Assembly: GCF_001758365.1 (NCBI RefSeq)
Contig: NZ_LZFO01000001.1
Span: 1-64,000, forward strand
Direction of reading: 5' to 3'
Length of the DNA stretch: 64,000 nucleotides
Source of the DNA: Clostridium acetireducens DSM 10703
GTDB taxonomy: Bacteria; Bacillota; Clostridia; Clostridiales; Clostridiaceae
The position numbers and the translations under genes are program-made. Below the pieces are notes generated by a model. The model did no database searches and was not told the DNA's origin. It saw nothing but the letters and a program-made list of their open reading frames with translations. Below, one piece after another: positions 19,671-28,385 of this stretch (position 1 is its first letter; the number at the start of each line of letters is the position of its first letter).

Positions 19671-20720
19671 ATGGAGAATATTTTGGATTATAATATGGAA
19701 GAATTAAAAGATTGGATGACAAAAAATAAAGAAAATAGTTTTAGAGCCAAACAAATATTTGATTGGATATATAAATATACAGAAAAATTTGAAGACATGA
19801 AAAATATGCCTAAAACTACTATAAATAAATTAAATAAAGCATTTTATATAGGACTTCCTAGTATAATAAAAAAGTATGAATCTAAAAATAAAGATACTTA
19901 CAAATTTTTATTTAAGCTAAAAGATGATAACTTAATAGAATCAGTAGTTATGAAATATAAACATGGAAATACCATTTGTGTTTCTACTCAAGTAGGTTGT
20001 AGAATGGGATGTAAATTTTGTGCTTCTACAATAGATGGTATGGTTAGAAATTTAACATCTGGAGAAATTTTAGGACAAATTATTAAAGCATCTGAGAGCA
20101 TAGGTGAAAGAATATCTAATGTAGTAATGATGGGAAGTGGTGAACCATTAGATAATTATGATAATACGTTGAAATTTATACATACTATAAATGAAAAATA
20201 TGGGCTTAATATAGGACAAAGACATATAACACTTTCTACTTGTGGAATAGTACCTAACATTATAAAATTGGCAGAAAATGAATTGCAAATAACATTGGCA
20301 ATTTCTTTACATGCTCCAGATGATGAACTAAGAAGAAAAACTATGCCTATTGCTAATAAATATTCTATTAAAGAAATACTAGAAGCTTGTAAATATTATA
20401 TAAATAAAACAAATAGAAGAATAACTTTTGAATATGCTTTAGTAAAAGGATTAAATGATAGCAAAATACATGCTGAAAAATTAAGTAATTTGTTAAAAAA
20501 TATTTTATGCCATGTTAATTTAATACCAATTAATGAAGTGAAAGAAAATAAATTAAAGAAATCTACCACCGAAAGTATAAAGGAATTTAGCCATATTTTA
20601 ATTAAAAATGGCATAGAAACTACTATAAGAAGAGAAATGGGCTCAGACATAAATGCTGCTTGTGGTCAACTTAGAAGAAGCTATATAAATTCCAATAACA
20701 ATTTATTAAAAGGAGTGTAG
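19671..20720 (+). CDS. rlmN: Dual-specificity RNA methyltransferase RlmN
   Basis: The protein has 349 residues. This radical SAM enzyme methylates A2503 of 23S rRNA at C2 and, in characterised members, A37 of some tRNAs. The 4Fe-4S motif CRMGCKFC lies at about 110-117, and [11 protein letters not shown] and the C-terminal [10 protein letters not shown] provide the second conserved cysteine region. An in-frame TTG directly before the ATG would add one residue; ATG is preferred. GGTAGGTG overlaps the rsmB stop region. It is followed 3 bases later by prpC. Confidence 0.97.
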   Translation: MENILDYNMEELKDWMTKNKENSFRAKQIFDWIYKYTEKFEDMKNMPKTTINKLNKAFYIGLPSIIKKYESKNKDTYKFLFKLKDDNLIESVVMKYKHGNTICVSTQVGCRMGCKFCASTIDGMVRNLTSGEILGQIIKASESIGERISNVVMMGSGEPLDNYDNTLKFIHTINEKYGLNIGQRHITLSTCGIVPNIIKLAENELQITLAISLHAPDDELRRKTMPIANKYSIKEILEACKYYINKTNRRITFEYALVKGLNDSKIHAEKLSNLLKNILCHVNLIPINEVKENKLKKSTTESIKEFSHILIKNGIETTIRREMGSDINAACGQLRRSYINSNNNLLKGV

Positions 20721-20723
20721 AGT

Positions 20724-21461
20724 ATGGTGGGGATACTATCAGATGTAGGAAATGTTAGATCTATAAATGAAGACTCAGTTGGATATTTTAAAGGTGATAA
20801 TAAAAGTATATATGTAATTGCTGATGGCATGGGTGGTCATAATGCTGGAGAAGTTGCTAGTAAAATAGCAGTAGATACTACCATTAATTATATAAAAACT
20901 CAATATAAAGATGAAAGTGTAAAAGATATGAAATATATATTAATTAAAGGAATAGAGTGTGCTAATAAAAAGATATATGATTTAGCTCAGAGCAATAAAA
21001 GTTTAAAAGGAATGGGGACAACTATTACGGCTTGTTTAATAAAGGAATCCACTATGTTAGTAGCTAATGTAGGTGATAGCAGATGCTATGTAATTAAAGA
21101 TAATAAAATAGTAAAAGTAACAAAAGATCACTCTTTAGTTCAGCAATTAGTAGATAATGGAAGTATATCGGAAGAAGAAGCAATATATCATCCTAATAAA
21201 AATGTAATAACTAGAGCACTAGGAACAAATAAAATTGTAGATATAGATGTATATAAAATTGATTTAAAAGACATAAAAAAAGTAATTTTATGTACAGATG
21301 GACTTACAAATGAAGTTACTACAAAAGAAATAGAAAACATTGTTACTAATAATGATAATGAAAAATCTTGTAGAGAACTAATAAAATTAAGTAAACTAAA
21401 AGGCGGAAGAGATAATATATCTGTTATTGTATTTGAAGGAGAGTGTAAAGATGATAGGTAG
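20724..21461 (+). CDS. prpC: PP2C-type Ser/Thr protein phosphatase
   Basis: The protein has 245 residues. It is a metal-dependent phosphatase with the PP2C signature motifs: a conserved NEDSV near residue 15, ADGMGGHNAGEVAS around 34-47, GDSR near 120, CTDGLTNEV and RDNISVIV at the end. It removes phosphate from targets of the kinase encoded immediately downstream; the last 11 bases overlap prkC. Known pairs regulate cell-wall growth and dormancy. Confidence 0.96.
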   Translation: MVGILSDVGNVRSINEDSVGYFKGDNKSIYVIADGMGGHNAGEVASKIAVDTTINYIKTQYKDESVKDMKYILIKGIECANKKIYDLAQSNKSLKGMGTTITACLIKESTMLVANVGDSRCYVIKDNKIVKVTKDHSLVQQLVDNGSISEEEAIYHPNKNVITRALGTNKIVDIDVYKIDLKDIKKVILCTDGLTNEVTTKEIENIVTNNDNEKSCRELIKLSKLKGGRDNISVIVFEGECKDDR

Positions 21462-23367
21462 TTTATTAGGAGACAGATATGAGTTGTTGGAAAAAATAGG
21501 AGAAGGTGGCATGGCAGAAGTTTATAAAGCTAAATGCCATAAGTTAAATCGTTTTGTAGCAGTAAAAATATTAAAAAAAGAATTTTCGCAAGATGCAGAA
21601 TTTGTTAAAAAATTTAAAAGAGAGGCTACTGCAGCAGCAAGTCTTTCAGATGATAATATAGTAGATATATACGATGTAGGTTCTCAGGGAGATATAAATT
21701 ATATAGTATTAGAATATGTAAAAGGAAAGACTCTAAAAGAAATTATAGTACAAGAAGGTAGGCTTAGTTCTCAAAAAGCAGTAGAAATAGCTATGCAAAT
21801 AGCTAAAGCTTTAGATTGTGCACATAAAAATAATATAATACATAGAGATATAAAGCCTCACAATATTCTTGTAAATGAATATGGAATAGTTAAGGTTACT
21901 GATTTTGGCATAGCTAAAGCTTCTAATTCTGTAACAATTACTAATTCTAGCAAAGTTATGGGTTCAGCTCATTATTTTTCACCAGAGCAAGCTAAAGGTA
22001 GTTATGTAGACTCTAAAACAGATATATATTCTTTAGGAGTAGTAATTTATGAAATGGTTACAGGAAAAGTTCCTTTTGATGGAGAAAGTCCAGTATCAAT
22101 TGCATTAAAACACATACAAGAAATTCCTATTCCGCCTAAGAAATTAAATCAAAATATATCAGAAGACTTAAATAGTTTAATATTAAAAGCATTAGAAAAA
22201 GAGTCTATTAAAAGATATAAAAACGCTAAAGATATAATTGAAGATTTAAAAAAAATAAAGCATAATGAAAAATTAAATATAAATACAAATTATTTAGAAA
22301 ATGATATGACTAGAATAATGGATCCTATTATAGTAGAAAACAAAAAAGATTTTTTAAATTCTCAAAATGATGATAATAATGATGATGACGATGATGATTT
22401 TGAAGATTTTGATTATGATGAATATGATAAAAAAGATAAAAACAAGACTTTAGGTAAAAGAAAAGGATTAAATAAGAAAAAATTAATAAGTGGAATAGTA
22501 TCTGTTTTAATAATTGTAATAGGAGCTATTGCAGGATTTTTAGCAGTTAATAATACATCAGCTAAAGAAGTACAAATTCCTAAAATAGTAGGATTAAATC
22601 AAAGTGAAGCTAGAAAAAAAGTAGAAGAAAAAGGGTTAAAATTTGTAGTAATTGAAAATCAGAAGAGCGATAAACCAGAAGGAATAGTATTAAAGTGTTA
22701 TCCTGAGGAAGGTACTAAAATAAAAAAGAATTCAGATGTAAGAGTAATAGTAAGTGGTGGAGATAAGGTTACTTTGCCTAATGTGGAAGGAATGAATTTA
22801 AAAGAGGCTAAGGATATTATTATTTCTAGTGGATTTAAAGTAGGAAATATAACTTATAATAATAGTGATTTTGTAGCTAGCAATCTTGTAATTTCACAAT
22901 CACCTAAACCTATAAAAGACGTGGAAAAAGGGCTAAGTATAGATTTAGTTGTAAGTAGTGGTCCTAGAAAAAAAGATGTTGCAGTTCCAAATGTTCAAGG
23001 AAAATCTTTAGAAGAAGGAAAATCAGCTATTATAAATGCTGGTTTAAAAATAGGAAATATATCTTCAGTAGATACAAATAATAAAAGTTTAGATGGAAAA
23101 ATTGAATCTCAAAGTATTGATGCTTCTACAACAGTTAAAGAAGGCAGTTCTGTAAATATAACATATTATAAGTATAAAGAACCTGTAAATATTCCTCCAA
23201 AGAATCCTATTGAAAAACCAAGTGATGATAATATAGGTAAGCCTTCTGAGGATGAAAGTAATATAAAAAATGATCCAGGCAGTGAAAATAATAATAAAAA
23301 TAGTGGAGATAATAATAACACTAATGGAAGTAAGACTAACAAAAATGAAAAAACTTCTAAAAATTAA
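21451..23367 (+). CDS. prkC: PASTA-domain Ser/Thr protein kinase
   Basis: The protein has 638 residues. The cytoplasmic kinase domain (about 10-270) has the glycine loop GEGGMAEVY, K39, catalytic HRDIKPHN (D133) and DFG at 151-153. An acidic Asp/Asn-rich linker follows (about 305-330), then one membrane span (about 346-366) and three extracellular PASTA repeats (about 374-575), which bind muropeptides or lipid II in this family. A low-complexity Asn/Ser/Lys tail ends it. The ATG at 21451 is chosen over an upstream TTG because the AAGGAGAG ribosome site and the kinase fold fit. Confidence 0.96.
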   Translation: MIGSLLGDRYELLEKIGEGGMAEVYKAKCHKLNRFVAVKILKKEFSQDAEFVKKFKREATAAASLSDDNIVDIYDVGSQGDINYIVLEYVKGKTLKEIIVQEGRLSSQKAVEIAMQIAKALDCAHKNNIIHRDIKPHNILVNEYGIVKVTDFGIAKASNSVTITNSSKVMGSAHYFSPEQAKGSYVDSKTDIYSLGVVIYEMVTGKVPFDGESPVSIALKHIQEIPIPPKKLNQNISEDLNSLILKALEKESIKRYKNAKDIIEDLKKIKHNEKLNINTNYLENDMTRIMDPIIVENKKDFLNSQNDDNNDDDDDDFEDFDYDEYDKKDKNKTLGKRKGLNKKKLISGIVSVLIIVIGAIAGFLAVNNTSAKEVQIPKIVGLNQSEARKKVEEKGLKFVVIENQKSDKPEGIVLKCYPEEGTKIKKNSDVRVIVSGGDKVTLPNVEGMNLKEAKDIIISSGFKVGNITYNNSDFVASNLVISQSPKPIKDVEKGLSIDLVVSSGPRKKDVAVPNVQGKSLEEGKSAIINAGLKIGNISSVDTNNKSLDGKIESQSIDASTTVKEGSSVNITYYKYKEPVNIPPKNPIEKPSDDNIGKPSEDESNIKNDPGSENNNKNSGDNNNTNGSKTNKNEKTSKN

Positions 23368-23383
23368 ATAAAGGGGAAAGTAT

Positions 23384-24253
23384 ATGGAAGGTGTTATATT
23401 AAAAGGTATAGGTGGATTTTATTATGTAAAAGTTGAAGATAAAGTAATTGAATGTAAAGCAAGGGGTAAGTTTAGACACAATGAGCTTACCCCTATGGTA
23501 GGTGACAAAGTAGAAATAACTGTAAATAACGGAAAAGGAGTAATTGACAAAATACAATCTAGATTTAATAAATTAATTAGACCTGCAGTAGCAAATGTTA
23601 CCCAAGCAGTAGTAGTATTTTCTGCTAAAAATCCGGAAATAAATTTAAACTTGTTAAATAAAATATTGGTTTCTTGTGAATTTAATAATTTAAAAATTAT
23701 AGTATGTTTGAATAAAATGGACTTAGTAACTTCCGAAAGTGAAATAAGTGAAATAGCAGATATGATTAAAAGTGCAAAGTATGAATTAATATTTTTAAAA
23801 GCTAAAGATAATGAAGGAATAGATTTGATAAAAGATAAACTAAAGGATAATATAACTGTTTTTTGCGGTCCTTCAGGAGTAGGAAAGTCTACTATATTAA
23901 ATAAGATAGTGGGAAAAGAATTAATGGAAACAGGAGGTATAAGTGAAAAAATATTAAGAGGAAAACATACTACTAGACATAGCGAGTTAATTGAAATAGA
24001 TGAAGGATTTATAGTGGATACCCCAGGATTTTCTTCTTTAGACATACAATTTATAGATAAAAATGAATTTCAATTTTGCTTTCCTGAGTTTACAGACTAT
24101 CTAAATTTATGTAAATTTAGAGGGTGCCTACACTATAAAGAACCAGTATGCTCTGTAAAAGAAGCAGTTAAGAAGAAAAAAATAAGTGAAATTAGATACA
24201 ATTTTTATATAGACACATTAGAAAAGATTATGAACAGGAGGAGTATAAAATGA
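23384..24253 (+). CDS. rsgA: Ribosome small-subunit GTPase RsgA
   Basis: The protein has 289 residues. It is a circularly permuted GTPase: an OB-fold (about 1-65), then NKMD (G4), then the P-loop GPSGVGKS (G1), then DTPGFS (G3). A zinc-binding C-terminus follows with Cys and His in [14 protein letters not shown]. It matures 30S subunits. Its last 4 bases overlap the rpe start (ATGA). Confidence 0.96.
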   Translation: MEGVILKGIGGFYYVKVEDKVIECKARGKFRHNELTPMVGDKVEITVNNGKGVIDKIQSRFNKLIRPAVANVTQAVVVFSAKNPEINLNLLNKILVSCEFNNLKIIVCLNKMDLVTSESEISEIADMIKSAKYELIFLKAKDNEGIDLIKDKLKDNITVFCGPSGVGKSTILNKIVGKELMETGGISEKILRGKHTTRHSELIEIDEGFIVDTPGFSSLDIQFIDKNEFQFCFPEFTDYLNLCKFRGCLHYKEPVCSVKEAVKKKKISEIRYNFYIDTLEKIMNRRSIK

Positions 24254-24903
24254 TAAAATTAGCACCATCAATTTTATCCGCAGATTTTTCTAAATTAGGT
24301 AATGAAATTAAAGAATTAGAAAAGAATAATATAGAATTAATACACATAGATGTTATGGATGGTATGTTTGTTCCAAACATATCCTTTGGAACTCCTATAA
24401 TGAAGTCAATTAAAACTTTAACTAAAATACCATTTGATGTTCATTTAATGATTGAAGATCCTTCAAGATACATAGAAGATTTTGCAAAAGCAGGAGCAGA
24501 TATTATAACTGTACATTATGAAGCAGATAAACATATTGATAGAACTATAAATTATATTAAAAGTTTTGGAATTAAAGCATCAGTAGCTTTAAATCCAGGT
24601 ACATCAGTAAATTTAATAAAGGATATAATTTCAGATTTAGATATGGTACTTATAATGTCTGTTAATCCTGGATTTGGAGGACAAAAATATATTTCTTATT
24701 GTTCTAAGAAGATAGAAGAAGTAAAAGATTTAGCAGATAAATTTAATCCTAATCTTATGATACAGGTAGATGGAGGAATAACAAAAGATAATATAAAAGA
24801 AGTTGTAAGTAAGGGTGCAAATGTTATAGTAGCTGGTTCAGCTGTATTTAAAAATAATCATATTGAAAGTAATATAAAACAATTAAGAGGTGCATTAGTA
24901 TGA
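24250..24903 (+). CDS. rpe: Ribulose-phosphate 3-epimerase
   Basis: The protein has 217 residues. It interconverts ribulose 5-phosphate and xylulose 5-phosphate. The TIM barrel motifs are clear: [28 protein letters not shown] (metal-binding His and Asp), [21 protein letters not shown] and VDGGI. GGAGG in the end of rsgA serves it. It overlaps thiN by 4 bases. Confidence 0.97.
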   Translation: MIKLAPSILSADFSKLGNEIKELEKNNIELIHIDVMDGMFVPNISFGTPIMKSIKTLTKIPFDVHLMIEDPSRYIEDFAKAGADIITVHYEADKHIDRTINYIKSFGIKASVALNPGTSVNLIKDIISDLDMVLIMSVNPGFGGQKYISYCSKKIEEVKDLADKFNPNLMIQVDGGITKDNIKEVVSKGANVIVAGSAVFKNNHIESNIKQLRGALV

Positions 24904-25538
24904 AAACAGTTATAGTAGCTGGTGGCAGTCCTCCTTCTTTTGATTTAATAAACAAAGAACTAGAAGATGCTACATATTTAGTTTGTGCTGATAGTGGTGC
25001 AAATTGTTTATATAATTATAATATAAAGCCACACTATTTAATAGGTGATTTTGATTCTATAGATAAAAATGTATTTGATTTTTATAAAAAAGAAAGTTGT
25101 ATTATAGAAATGTATCCAAAAGACAAAGATGATACAGATACAGAGCTTTGTATTAAAAAGGCTATAGAGTTATTTTCAGATGAAATTGTTTTATTAGGTT
25201 GTACAGGATCTAGATTAGACCATATTTTAGGGAATATAGGATTATTATTAAGATGTCTTAATTTAAATATAAAGGCTAGTATAAGGGATAATAATAATAT
25301 AATATTTATTTCAAATAAACCTTTAAGTGTAAAAGGCGAAAAAGGTGAGGATTTTTCTATTCAAGCTTATTGTAATGAGGTTAAAGGATTAACATTAAGA
25401 GGATGCAAGTATGAACTTACAAACTATAATTTAAAAATAGGTGATCCTTTAACTATATCTAATCAATTTTTAGATGACCTAGTGCATATAGATTTTAAAA
25501 CAGGTATTATTTTAATAATGTTTAGTAAAGACAATTAA
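24900..25538 (+). CDS. thiN: Thiamine pyrophosphokinase
   Basis: The protein has 212 residues. It transfers pyrophosphate from ATP to thiamine, making thiamine diphosphate. The N-terminal catalytic domain has ADSGANCLY, PHYLIGDFDSID and KDDTDTE, all conserved in the family, followed by GSRLDHILGN. The C-terminal domain binds thiamine. Its ATG overlaps the end of rpe. It closes the plus-strand run before spoVM, as in B. subtilis. Confidence 0.95.
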   Translation: MKTVIVAGGSPPSFDLINKELEDATYLVCADSGANCLYNYNIKPHYLIGDFDSIDKNVFDFYKKESCIIEMYPKDKDDTDTELCIKKAIELFSDEIVLLGCTGSRLDHILGNIGLLLRCLNLNIKASIRDNNNIIFISNKPLSVKGEKGEDFSIQAYCNEVKGLTLRGCKYELTNYNLKIGDPLTISNQFLDDLVHIDFKTGIILIMFSKDN

Positions 25539-25547
25539 TTGTGAAAA

Positions 25548-25604
25548 ATTAAAATGAGCTAAATTTCAATATTTTATAAATGTTGAAATTTAGCTCATTT
25601 TAAT
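25548..25604 (+). terminator. Strong terminator after thiN
   Basis: A long stem pairs 25548-25571 with 25581-25604 (core ATGAGCTAAATTTCAA), with A and T runs at its base. It isolates the thiN operon from the spoVM unit. Confidence 0.85.
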
Positions 25605-25617
25605 AATTATTTAAGTA

Positions 25618-25667
25618 ACAAAATCATATAAACTTCATATACTAATATTAGAGTAATTGTTGGGGGA
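25618..25667 (+). promoter_or_regulatory. Sigma-K/sigma-E-like promoter of the spoVM unit
   Basis: AC (25618-25619), 16 bases, CATATACTA (25636-25644) fits the Bacillus sigma-K consensus AC-N16/17-CATAnnnTA. The CATA core also resembles sigma-E promoters, which drive spoVM in B. subtilis. GGGGGAT at 25662 is the ribosome site. Confidence 0.45.
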
Positions 25668-25674
25668 TAATAAT

Positions 25675-25830
25675 ATGTCTAAAAAAAGTAAAAAAGAAAA
25701 ATTAGGAATAGCTGTTATTTGTATAGGAGTAGGAATAGTAGTATCTATTATTATCCCATGTTGGGGATGGATGTTAGCATTAGGTGGAGGATTAATATAT
25801 TGTGGTTGGTACTTAATGGAGCATAGTTAA
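25675..25830 (+). CDS. Small membrane protein upstream of spoVM (51 aa)
   Basis: The frame has ATG, a GGGGG ribosome site and 51 codons. Six of the first nine residues are lysine (SKKSKKEK), followed by two hydrophobic stretches (about 11-27 and 31-46) around IIPCWGW, consistent with a membrane peptide. Its stop is directly followed by GGAGGT of spoVM, so the two should be translated from one message. I do not recognise a named family. Because of the partner, a sporulation-stage role is inferred. Confidence 0.72.
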   Translation: MSKKSKKEKLGIAVICIGVGIVVSIIIPCWGWMLALGGGLIYCGWYLMEHS

Positions 25831-25841
25831 GGAGGTAGACA

Positions 25842-25913
25842 ATGAAGATATTAGCAATAAAATTACCTAAATTTTTATCTAATATCCTAAAAATATTTAA
25901 GAAAAGTAAGTAA
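25842..25913 (+). CDS. spoVM: Stage V sporulation protein SpoVM (23 aa)
   Basis: The 23-codon frame encodes MKILAIKLPKFLSNILKIF followed by KKSK. The IKLPKFL core and amphipathic, basic character match B. subtilis SpoVM (26 residues). SpoVM recognises the convex forespore membrane, anchors SpoIVA (encoded here at 4368) and is also an FtsH substrate. GGAGG is 6 bases upstream. The position between thiN and rpmB is the same as in B. subtilis. It is short enough to be missed by automatic calling. Confidence 0.9.
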   Translation: MKILAIKLPKFLSNILKIFKKSK

Positions 25914-25915
25914 AA

Positions 25916-25956
25916 ATAAAAAATGCAATTGTTTAAATTACAACTGCATTTTTTAT
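25916..25956. terminator. Bidirectional terminator between spoVM and rpmB
   Basis: AAAAAATGCAATTGT (25918-25932) pairs, with one mismatch, to ACAACTGCATTTTTT, giving A and T runs on both sides. It lies between convergent genes. Confidence 0.75.
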
Positions 25957-25958
25957 CT

Positions 25959-26150
25959 TTATATAGCACGTTGAACCTTACCTGAACGAAGGCATCTTGT
26001 ACAAACATGTATAGTTTTAGGTGTTCCAGAAACTATAGCTTTTACTCTTTTAATATTTGGAGCCCATTTTCTTTTTGATTGACGATGAGAATGGCTGTAT
26101 TGTACACCAGATATAACGCCTTTTCCGCATATATCGCATTTTCTTGACAT
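25959..26150 (-). CDS. rpmB: 50S ribosomal protein L28
   Basis: The protein has 63 residues. MSRKCDICGKGVISG and HSHRQSKRKWAPNI are the L28 signature. C5, C8 and a later CTRC pair retain the four-cysteine zinc-binding form of the protein. AAGGAGGTG precedes the ATG. It is a single minus-strand gene between two plus-strand units. Confidence 0.96.
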   Translation of the reverse strand: MSRKCDICGKGVISGVQYSHSHRQSKRKWAPNIKRVKAIVSGTPKTIHVCTRCLRSGKVQRAI

Positions 26151-26247
26151 TTTGAAAACACCTCCTTAAAAATTGTGAAGAATAATTTCCCCAATTTTTT
26201 CAATTCAAACAAATATTATTGTATCATATAAAATATATTTTTTGCAA
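26151..26247 (-). promoter_or_regulatory. Promoter and hairpin leader of rpmB
   Basis: On the minus strand, TTGCAA (26247-26242), 18 bases, TACAAT (26223-26218). In the leader, AAAAATTG and CAATTTTT (26099 region read as 26199-26192 and 26175-26168) can pair, and the helix directly abuts the ribosome site AAGGAGG (26167-26161). Confidence 0.5.
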
Positions 26248-26278
26248 GTACAAATATGATACTATTAATATTATTTTC

Positions 26279-26307
26279 TTGAATAATTTTAACATTTAAG
26301 ATAAAAT
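26279..26307 (+). promoter_or_regulatory. Sigma-A promoter of the Asp23-fakA unit
   Basis: TTGAAT (26279-26284), 17 bases, TAAAAT (26302-26307), about 30 bases before the ATG. Confidence 0.55.
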
Positions 26308-26337
26308 ACATATATAGTTTATAAAAGGAGGGGTATT

Positions 26338-26688
26338 ATGGTAGGAAATATTACCAATGAATATGGATATATAAACTATTCAGAAGAAGTATTAGCTAAT
26401 ATAGTTGGAGTTTCAACTATGGAATGTTATGGAGTAGTTGGAATGGCTTCTAGAAATGCTACTGATGGATTTTGGGAGCTAATAAGAGGTGGAAGCTATA
26501 GTAAGGGAGTAAAAATTAGTTATAAAGAAGATAAGTTACACATTGATTTATATATAATAGTAGAATATGGTACTAAAATATCTGTTATAGCTAATAATAT
26601 AATACAAAGAATACGCTATAATGTTGAAAATTATACAGGATTAAAAGTTTCAAGTATTACAGTGAATGTTCAAGGTGTCAGAGTTTAG
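26338..26688 (+). CDS. Asp23/Gls24 family protein (YloU-like)
   Basis: The protein has 116 residues. The Asp23 domain spans almost the whole protein (YSEEVLANIVGVSTMECYGVVGM ... VNVQGVRV). Family members are cytoplasmic or membrane-associated envelope-stress proteins; no enzymatic activity is known. AAAGGAGGGG precedes the ATG. It is 14 bases before fakA, the pairing found in most Firmicutes. Confidence 0.9.
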   Translation: MVGNITNEYGYINYSEEVLANIVGVSTMECYGVVGMASRNATDGFWELIRGGSYSKGVKISYKEDKLHIDLYIIVEYGTKISVIANNIIQRIRYNVENYTGLKVSSITVNVQGVRV

Positions 26689-26702
26689 GAGGTAATTATT
26701 CA

Positions 26703-28325
26703 ATGGAGTGTTTAAATATTGATGGACAAATGTTATATAATATGCTTATAAATGCCAGTAATAAATTAGAAGAAAATAAGGATTATGTTAATTCCTTAAA
26801 TGTTTTTCCAGTGCCAGATGGGGATACAGGAACTAATATGTCTATGACTTTTAAGGCTGCAGTATTAGAAATAAAAGACGTAAAAGATAAATCTATAGGA
26901 GAAGTGGCTAAAAGATTATCAAAAGGGGCTTTAATGGGTGCAAGAGGTAATTCAGGTGTTATATTATCTCAAATTTTTAGAGGAATAGCTAAAGCATTAG
27001 AAAATAAAAAAGAAGCAAACTCTATAGAATTTGCAGATAGTATAATGGAAGGGGCAAAATCTGCATATAAAGCAGTAATGAGACCTACTGAAGGTACAAT
27101 ACTTACTATAATTAAAGCAGCAGGAGAAGCAGCTGTTAAAAGTAATAAACAAAATATAGAAGAATTAATGGCGGAAATTTGCAGTTATAGTGAAACTGTT
27201 TTAAACAAAACTCCTGATATGCTTCCAGTTTTAAAAAAGGCTAAAGTTGTAGATGCAGGAGGAGCAGGGCTTTTAATTATTTTAAAAGGTATGTATGAAA
27301 TATTAAAGGATGGAAAAGAATCTGTATCTATAAAAGAAGATACTTCTGATATAAAAGAAATAGAAACTAAGAATTTAGATATTGAAAATATAATGTATGG
27401 ATATTGTACTGAATTTTTTATTCGCTCTTCTGAAGTTGATATAGATAAATTAAGAAATGATTTATCACATCATGGAGATTCCATGATAGTAGTAGGAGAA
27501 GAAGATATAGTTAAAGTACATATACATACTAATGATCCAGGATTAGTATTATCAAAAGCTATAAAATTAGGAGAATTATCTAAAATAAAAATTGACAATA
27601 TGAGAGAACAACATAGGCATATAGTAGATGAAAATAATAGTGATTCTAAAAATAATTTAAAAGAAGAAAAAGAATATGGATTTATATCTGTTGCATTAGG
27701 TGAGGGAATAACTAATATATTTAAAGATCTTAATGTAGATTTTGTAATTCATGGCGGTCAAACAATGAATCCAAGTACTCAAGATATATTAGATGCTATA
27801 AATAAAATAAATGCAAAGAATATATTTATATTTCCAAATAACAAAAATATTATAATGGCTGCTAACCAAGCTAAGGAACTTACAGAGAAAAATATAGTGG
27901 TTTTACCTACTAAAACTATACCAGAAGGAATAACAGCAATAACAACTTTTAATAGCCAGTTAGAGTTAGATAAAAATGTAATTAATATGGAGAATGCTAT
28001 AAAGAATGTTAAAACAGCTTATGTTACATATGCTGTAAGGGATACTGAAATAGACACTGGAGAAATAAAAGAAGGAGATATATTAGGTATATTAAATGGA
28101 GAAATAAAAGAAGTAGGTAATAATATATATGATATATGTGATAAGTTAATTGACAATATGATAACAGAAGAAAGTGAATTAATAACAGTATTTTATGGAG
28201 AAGATTGTAAAGAAGAGGAAGTAGAAAATTATTTAAATAAAATAGAAGAAAAGTATGATGAAATAGATGTGCAGTTTTATAATGGAAAACAACCTCTATA
28301 TTACTTTATTATTTCTGTAGAATAA
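26703..28325 (+). CDS. fakA: Fatty acid kinase catalytic subunit FakA (DAK2/DegV fusion)
   Basis: The protein has 540 residues. The N-terminal DhaL-like kinase domain (about 1-200) has NVFPVPDGDTGTNM with the Mg-ATP aspartates at 39 and 41, and KGALMGARGNSGVILSQ. The middle and C-terminal parts match the YloV/FakA-type domains. With a separate FakB (DegV) subunit it phosphorylates exogenous fatty acids for phospholipid synthesis; FakB is not in this window. PlsX (37346), which supplies or uses acyl phosphates, is. GGAGG is 9 bases before the ATG. Confidence 0.93.
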   Translation: MECLNIDGQMLYNMLINASNKLEENKDYVNSLNVFPVPDGDTGTNMSMTFKAAVLEIKDVKDKSIGEVAKRLSKGALMGARGNSGVILSQIFRGIAKALENKKEANSIEFADSIMEGAKSAYKAVMRPTEGTILTIIKAAGEAAVKSNKQNIEELMAEICSYSETVLNKTPDMLPVLKKAKVVDAGGAGLLIILKGMYEILKDGKESVSIKEDTSDIKEIETKNLDIENIMYGYCTEFFIRSSEVDIDKLRNDLSHHGDSMIVVGEEDIVKVHIHTNDPGLVLSKAIKLGELSKIKIDNMREQHRHIVDENNSDSKNNLKEEKEYGFISVALGEGITNIFKDLNVDFVIHGGQTMNPSTQDILDAINKINAKNIFIFPNNKNIIMAANQAKELTEKNIVVLPTKTIPEGITAITTFNSQLELDKNVINMENAIKNVKTAYVTYAVRDTEIDTGEIKEGDILGILNGEIKEVGNNIYDICDKLIDNMITEESELITVFYGEDCKEEEVENYLNKIEEKYDEIDVQFYNGKQPLYYFIISVE

Positions 28326-28352
28326 AAAAAGCCTTTAGAGGGCTTTTATTCT
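28324..28352 (+). terminator. Intrinsic terminator after fakA
   Basis: AAAAGCC (28327-28333) pairs with GGCTTTT (28341-28347) across a short loop, followed by ATTCTTTT. Confidence 0.7.
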
Positions 28353-28385
28353 TTTATTATAACTTTTTTTAGCAGGAGTGATAAA

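Noticed and set aside
22375-22445. GAT-repeat tract in prkC as a slippage-prone microsatellite
   Set aside because: The GAT/AAT codons are mixed and the tract encodes a plausible acidic linker between kinase domain and membrane span.
23422-24045. 207-codon open frame on the minus strand inside rsgA
   Set aside because: It is antisense to a full-length, motif-complete GTPase gene, has no ribosome site, and its product is a compositional mirror of the AT-rich coding strand.
25751-26008. 85-codon minus-strand frame across spoVM and the rpmB end
   Set aside because: It overlaps spoVM, a terminator hairpin and the rpmB 3' end on the same strand, and matches nothing.
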